Assembly (NCBI GenBank): GCA_026724425.1
Contig: JAIUCV010000007.1
Coordinates: 27,128,773-27,192,772, forward strand
Reading direction: 5' to 3'
DNA from: Erythrophleum ivorense
Lineage: Eukaryota; Streptophyta; Magnoliopsida; Fabales; Fabaceae
DNA length: 64,000 nucleotides
The notes under the pieces are model-generated. The model was not told the DNA's origin. It made no database searches and saw nothing but the letters and a program-made list of their open reading frames with translations. The position numbers and the translations under genes are program-made. Shown here piece after piece: positions 59,101-64,000 of the stretch. Every line of letters starts with the position of its first letter. The stretch's first letter is position 1.

Positions 59101-60367
59101 AAGCCTTTTGACCATTAAAATTGAATATATTGGACTTGAGTTATATGTATGCAATAGATTTATTCAAAGAGAGGGCTACAGTGTACAAGAAGCATTCAAT
59201 TTCTAGCTGTTATGTTGCTAGATTTTTCAATAAATTAAAATGCCTGACCATATGATTCAAGTAACAGTATAAACTTGTGATGTGCCACGTGATTATGTTA
59301 TGATCATGAAAGGATTTAGGGACCTAAAAGTAGATCTGAACTGTTAAGATCCACCTTTGACGTTGACTCCAATCTAGAATACCATTTGGGTTTATATTAA
59401 GAGAGTAAGATACAATAAAAGTTTAGATAGTGCTTAAAGAGATTTTTTAGTATTTTGATAAGCAACTTTTATGTTTCAACACTTGAACTAACTATCGTGA
59501 TAATATTACTCACTTAAACCTTATCCGAGCATTGATATTAAGGTCTAAGGATTTTAGTTAGAAGAATAACCTATATTAAGAAAGGTTTGACAAAAATAAT
59601 ATAGAATTGACTATAAATATGGAATACAAACTAGTGAAGATCCATACTATCCTTAAGATTACAAGATTAATCTTTAATCTTCAAGGTTCTCCTTCACTTT
59701 AAGAAAAAAAATCTAAGTTCTCTTGTTAGAAGTATCCTAAAAGAACTAAGAAAATGAAATGACTCTCTAAAAACTCATTAAAATTGCACTACAGTAAGGA
59801 ATTTATAAAAACTGTGTAACTTATGCTTGTTGTAAAAAAACCTTGATAAGCCTAATGATTTTGCATCAAAAGCTATACTACACAACTAATGAAAAAGCTC
59901 CAATGGATTTGTTATGAAGTTGATAAAGGACAAAGCTAAAATAATGTTGGGTACCATAATAATAAGATGCCCTTCACTCCTTCCACAACTTATTTGATAA
60001 TATTGGAAACTAGAAAGCTAACTATTGTTATAAATAAATTTAATATTTGATTAGGAATGGATAATGTATTGTTCATTTTTCCAAACACGAAGAACAAACT
60101 CCAAACAAGATTATGGAATTTCATTGGGTTTCCTAAGAAAATTAGAAGAGGTTTAAAGCACAACATGTAACCTCCTAGCTCATAATCCATTTATTTATTA
60201 ATAATTACCTAGTTAATATGCATTACCGAAGCAGAAGTATAAATTTCATATGATTTAAGTAAAAAGACCACACACAATTTGTAATATTGTGTCATAACAT
60301 CATACTTATTACATCATTTAAAAATTTCATTCCCAAGCTAACATATTACTTAATTAGTATTATGTAA
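59101..60367. other. AT-rich stretch without recognised gene
   Basis: No coding motif or clear repeat is seen. It separates the LTR relic at 58.4 kb from the solo LTR at 60.4 kb. Confidence 0.5.
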
Positions 60368-60372
60368 CTACT

Positions 60373-61773
60373 TGTCACACCCCAAATTTTAAGTACACAT
60401 GCGCGGAAGCGGAATTATAGAGGAAATACTTATGGCATTCGTTTGAATCATATGAAACACATGAGTTTTTCTTTAGAGGACATTTGTAGAAATTTCGGCA
60501 GAGTCTCCTCTATAACGTAGACCTCCCAAAATTTCTACAAACGCTCAGACAGTACAATATAGCCCGAAAGGGCGCAATCAGACCAAAAGAAAACATCTGG
60601 GGTGTGGGGATACCCTAACAATGATTCAGTGGAGCCAGCTTTACAAGGTTTTACAAAGTTTCAAACAAAAATATATATACAATCAAAAGACACCCACAGG
60701 AGCTCCGCAGACTCGCCAAAGGACGTCTCAAGGGGTCGGTCACTAGAAAGCGGCTGGGGGCAGGCTAGAGTCCCTACTGCTCTCTGAAAATATATATAAA
60801 AAAAAAATGAGTCGAATACTCAGTGAATAAGTACACCGACCCTTTTGAAAATAATCATAGATCAAATAGGTTTACATATATATATATATATATATCCAGA
60901 TACAGACCATATGAAACAGATTTTAAACAACTCTTTTCTAAAATTACACCGAACGCATCTAAACAGAACCAATTGGAACACAGACGCAGAGCACATAGCT
61001 CGCGGGGAAAATCACTACAGACGCAAAGCTTTCAGCTTGCGAAAATACAATAACTCCGCGTGTGGTGGCCTGCACACGGGGCTAGCACCACCCCTGCTAG
61101 CTGAGGTTCAGATCATGGTGCACCAGGGCTAACATCTACTGCTGTTAACTACAGGGTTCTGAGCAGATAACTCCATAAAATTTCCAAATAGCGTTTCAGA
61201 CAAAGCATGTTCAGATCAGTTTCACAGTAGGATTTCCAATTAACTCAATATCCATAAACTTGCAAAATTCCCGATTGAAATCAAATTTTGGTATATATGC
61301 TTATGAATACATTTTTGAAATATACATTTCCATATGTTTATGCAGCAGTACAATTCGTCCAGCCAAGAGCCTCCATGCGACGGATGAAGCAGCAGTTCTA
61401 GAGCAGGTTTACAGCATGAAGAAACAACCACAGCAGTGTACAGCAGCTTGAAGAAGCAGAGAAGCCAGCAACCAGCGAAAACAGGGGATGAAGATGGCGG
61501 TTCTGTGCTTCGCTGGATAGATATATACTGCAGAAACTTTGGATGGAAATGACCGAAGAAACCCAGCTGAAGGAAAAGGAGAGGAGGGGTACTTCGGTAA
61601 AATGGCAGAGGATCAATTGGTGCATGGCAGCTGTCCGATTTTTGCATGGGAAGTCAACTTCATGCATTCTTCTTCACGTCGTTATTTTTTTTTTCCTTCC
61701 CGTCCTTCATCCCTTCGGTTCCCTTCCTGCATCACGTCGGGTTCCCTTCCTGGCATCACGTCGGGTTCTCACA
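60373..61773 (-). mobile_element. 1.4-kb solo LTR with perfect target duplication
   Basis: On the minus strand it starts TGTGAGAACCCGACG and ends GGGGTGTGACA. CTACT flanks it exactly on both sides (60368-60372 and 61774-61778). A TATA box lies at 61520-61527 on the minus strand, with a pyrimidine-rich leader and CAG-rich sequence after it. The U3 start has two copies of a 23-24-bp unit, GGTTCCCTTCCTG(G)CATCACGTCG. No coding domain. It is a different family from the TGTAAC LTRs and looks relatively young. Confidence 0.88.
61520..61527 (-). promoter_or_regulatory. TATA box of the 60.4-kb solo LTR
   Basis: The minus strand reads GCAGTATATATCTATCCAG, about 250 bp from the LTR start. Confidence 0.55.
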
Positions 61774-61778
61774 CTACT

Positions 61779-62091
61779 ATTCACTTAAACACGAAAAAAA
61801 GGTTCATGGCTAGCAATGGGACTCTTACTAGCTACGTCATCTTCCTATCAACTTAACTTAGATGGTAGAAAAGGTCAAATCATCTTCATTAACAATAGTT
61901 CATTTCATACTAATGATAATTTGGACCTATCTTATTCCTAGTACGTCCATGTACACCCACTCAATCTCCAAAACAAACTTCATGGTCATAACTTGAATCC
62001 GCACATATTACCCTAAAAGTGAAAATTTGAAATTCTTAGTAAAACACAAATAAAGTTTTTAGAAAAAGAGAAATGGTCTAGTTATCTCATG
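61779..62091. other. Spacer between two LTRs
   Basis: No gene and no repeat recognised. Confidence 0.5.
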
Positions 62092-64000
62092 TGTAACGTC
62101 TAAAATTAATAAAGTAGTTAGAATAATTAATTAAAAAATTAATACGGATTTATTAACTATTATAGCAAGCAATGTGTTTTATATATTTGGTTTATTTATT
62201 ATTTATTATATTAATTTTCAATTTAACACTTTAGTGGGTAACTATTGTTTAAATAATTAGAGGAATTATGGATGTTTATTTTATTATATTGAATATTAGG
62301 AAATAAGATAGATGAGCCATCATATTTTATAATATTAGGCTTATAAAGATGATAGGAAATGATCAGAGGCCTAATTAGTTTAACTAACCCAATTAAATAA
62401 ATAGAAATAAAACCCAATAGCTATTAAAATTCACTAGAATCCAATAGTAATTATTTAAGTGAATTACTATGACTCAAGGTGAATTTTAGATGAATTTTAT
62501 CCCATGTCTATGTCCATGACCTATACCCTTACCCATTTCACTTAAAATTATCGTAGTCATCAAATTGCAAAATTCATTTCCTATTCTTCTCCACAAGTTA
62601 TCACACACTCTCAAAAAGGGACAAAAAAATTGCAACTTAATCTTTTGGTAGCTTTATTTGCCTAGGATTGCTTGAGTGTTTGACAAGGTGAAAGAAGGAA
62701 AAAATATTTTACTCATTTTTAGCTTTCTCTTGAGCTCATTAGATTTTTAAATAGTTGATGTTAGAATTGTAAATTATTGCTATTTAGGAATTTTTGAATT
62801 GGAGGTTGAAGTTGGACAATTGGAATTATAATTCCTACTCTATTGATTTGTTTTCTTGGATTAGATTGGTAGAAATATTTAATTTATGTTAATTAATTTT
62901 AGTGGATACTAAATGTTTGATCAAATGCCTAAGTGAAATTGAAGTTTAATTAGAGGTTGAATTAAACTAAGTTCTAAGTTCTATAATTATTCTTTTATGT
63001 ATTTAATGGAATTAAATTAGTAATGGTGGTTTAATTAGTTGATTTGGCATGGTTGGTTGAAGACAAAGCATTGGATTAGTGTGTGGTGGCATCAATTGAA
63101 GAGCTTTTGACTTGGAAGGACTCTTGGTAGTGGTAAGCAATAGAATTATATTACTTAAAGGTGAATAACGTAATATTTGGATTTATTATATTTATATATT
63201 TATTACATTTTATTGTTGTAGATTGTTTGTTTCTATTTATTAAAGAATTGCTTGGCAAGTTTTCTTTTAGCTTCAAATCAAAGTAACTAGTTTCATAAAT
63301 ATAATTCTAAATGCATTCTCTTATTTTATCAAAATGGAATTTTATAAATGTTTTATTTTTAAATTCAAGACATGGTTGGAATTTTTTAGATGGAATTTTT
63401 TTGATGTAAGTAGATTTAATGAGATTACTTTGATGAAATTAAGTTAATGGAAAGGAAATTTCATATTTGTGAAATGTGAATTATGGAATTTATTGGAAAT
63501 GATTTGATATAGGACTTTGCTCTTGAAATGAAATGTCTTTAATTGCTATGTGATGTTTTCAAACTATGCTTATAATTTTGGAAGGCCCTTAGGTTGGACC
63601 TAAGGTAATGGAAAGCTATGTTATGATAGGTGGCCGCTAATGTCTAGGCATCTTTGATGCCAAGGTATCTGGAATACCATTATGCCTCACTTGTCTTGGA
63701 CAAGTCAAATAAAGTGTCTGGGACACTATAGCTTTGCCCATGTCTAGTATGGGATGGATTAGGTTAGGAGTCTAGGACTCTATTATTTATGATTAAGTAT
63801 ATGGTTTTGACATGATCCTTTGAAATAAGGTTATAAATAAGTGATTTGTTTATACAAAATGAATTTATGAAAATGACTGCGAAAGCTTGTTGGTCCACAC
63901 ATGACAAATGTATGTGTTTGTAGAATTGAATATATTATGAAAAGAATTATATTTATGGTTAGGATGCCACTTTATAACTCCACTATGTAACGAATGGATT
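62092..64000 (+). mobile_element. Start of another long LTR, running out of the window
   Basis: Begins TGTAACGTCTAAAATTAAT, preceded by TCATG (62087-62091) as a possible target duplication. It contains the same style of features as the other TGTAAC LTRs: an early AT-rich zone, a pyrimidine-rich zone near 62580, GTAATGG, and a region of short repeats with GCATCTTTGATGCC near 63645. The other end is not in the window, so solo or full-length cannot be decided. Confidence 0.55.

Noticed and set aside
61240..61647. 135-codon minus-strand ORF
   Set aside because: It lies entirely inside the solo LTR at 60373-61773, downstream of its TATA box, and has no domain; Ser/Cys/Leu-rich pyrimidine-strand translation.

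Overview
This window is nuclear DNA from a flowering plant, most likely a eudicot. It is strongly AT-rich and has no operon-like gene packing. Nearly everything recognisable is a plant transposable element: an Athila-type Ty3/gypsy element, long-LTR Ty3/gypsy solo LTRs beginning TGTAAC, a MuDR-like MULE, an En/Spm-like CACTA element and several MITEs. The only host-type gene sequence is two broken BAHD acyltransferase copies. I found no intact protein-coding gene, no tRNA or rRNA gene, no CRISPR array and nothing bacterial. The species cannot be named from this sequence.

Layout. 1.3-6.2 kb: a decayed MULE transposase on the minus strand, split by a 3.1-kb solo LTR and a 109-bp MITE. 6.7-22.2 kb: an Athila-like element on the minus strand (integrase, RNase H, RT, protease, gag, tRNA-Asp primer site, 5' LTR) that has lost its 3' LTR. 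Its 5' LTR carries a plus-strand solo LTR, which itself carries a second plus-strand solo LTR; both have perfect 5-bp target duplications. 22.2-27.4 kb: AT-rich, with a 187-bp tandem duplication. 27.4-33.2 kb: two copies of a duplicated segment with BAHD gene remnants; between them lie purine-rich MITE-like elements, a five-unit hairpin array and a G-run-rich element. 36.2-42.2 kb: a CACTA element with TNPD-like and TNPA-like remnants. 44.5-45.6 kb: the 3' end of a small LTR element. 46.6 kb: a duplicated hairpin-forming sequence. 48.9-58.3 kb: three solo LTRs nested in alternating orientation (minus, plus, minus). 60.4-61.8 kb: another solo LTR with a perfect target duplication. 62.1 kb to the end: the start of one more long LTR that runs out of the window.

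How it fits together. There is no functional pathway here; the value of the window is its insertion history. Target-site duplications and rejoined sequence give an order of events: the MULE is older than the LTR and the MITE inside it; the Athila element is older than the 14.7-kb LTR, which is older than the 14.9-kb LTR; and 48.9 kb is older than 50.8 kb, which is older than 52.5 kb. All seven long-LTR insertions whose two ends both lie in the window are the length of one LTR with no internal coding region, so LTR-LTR recombination appears to have been efficient. Several LTRs carry unusual internal structures: palindrome arrays, a shared ~31-bp minisatellite, and conserved splice-donor-like sites. 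The clade name 'chromovirus/Tekay-like' for the TGTAAC LTRs is inference, because no internal domain remains.
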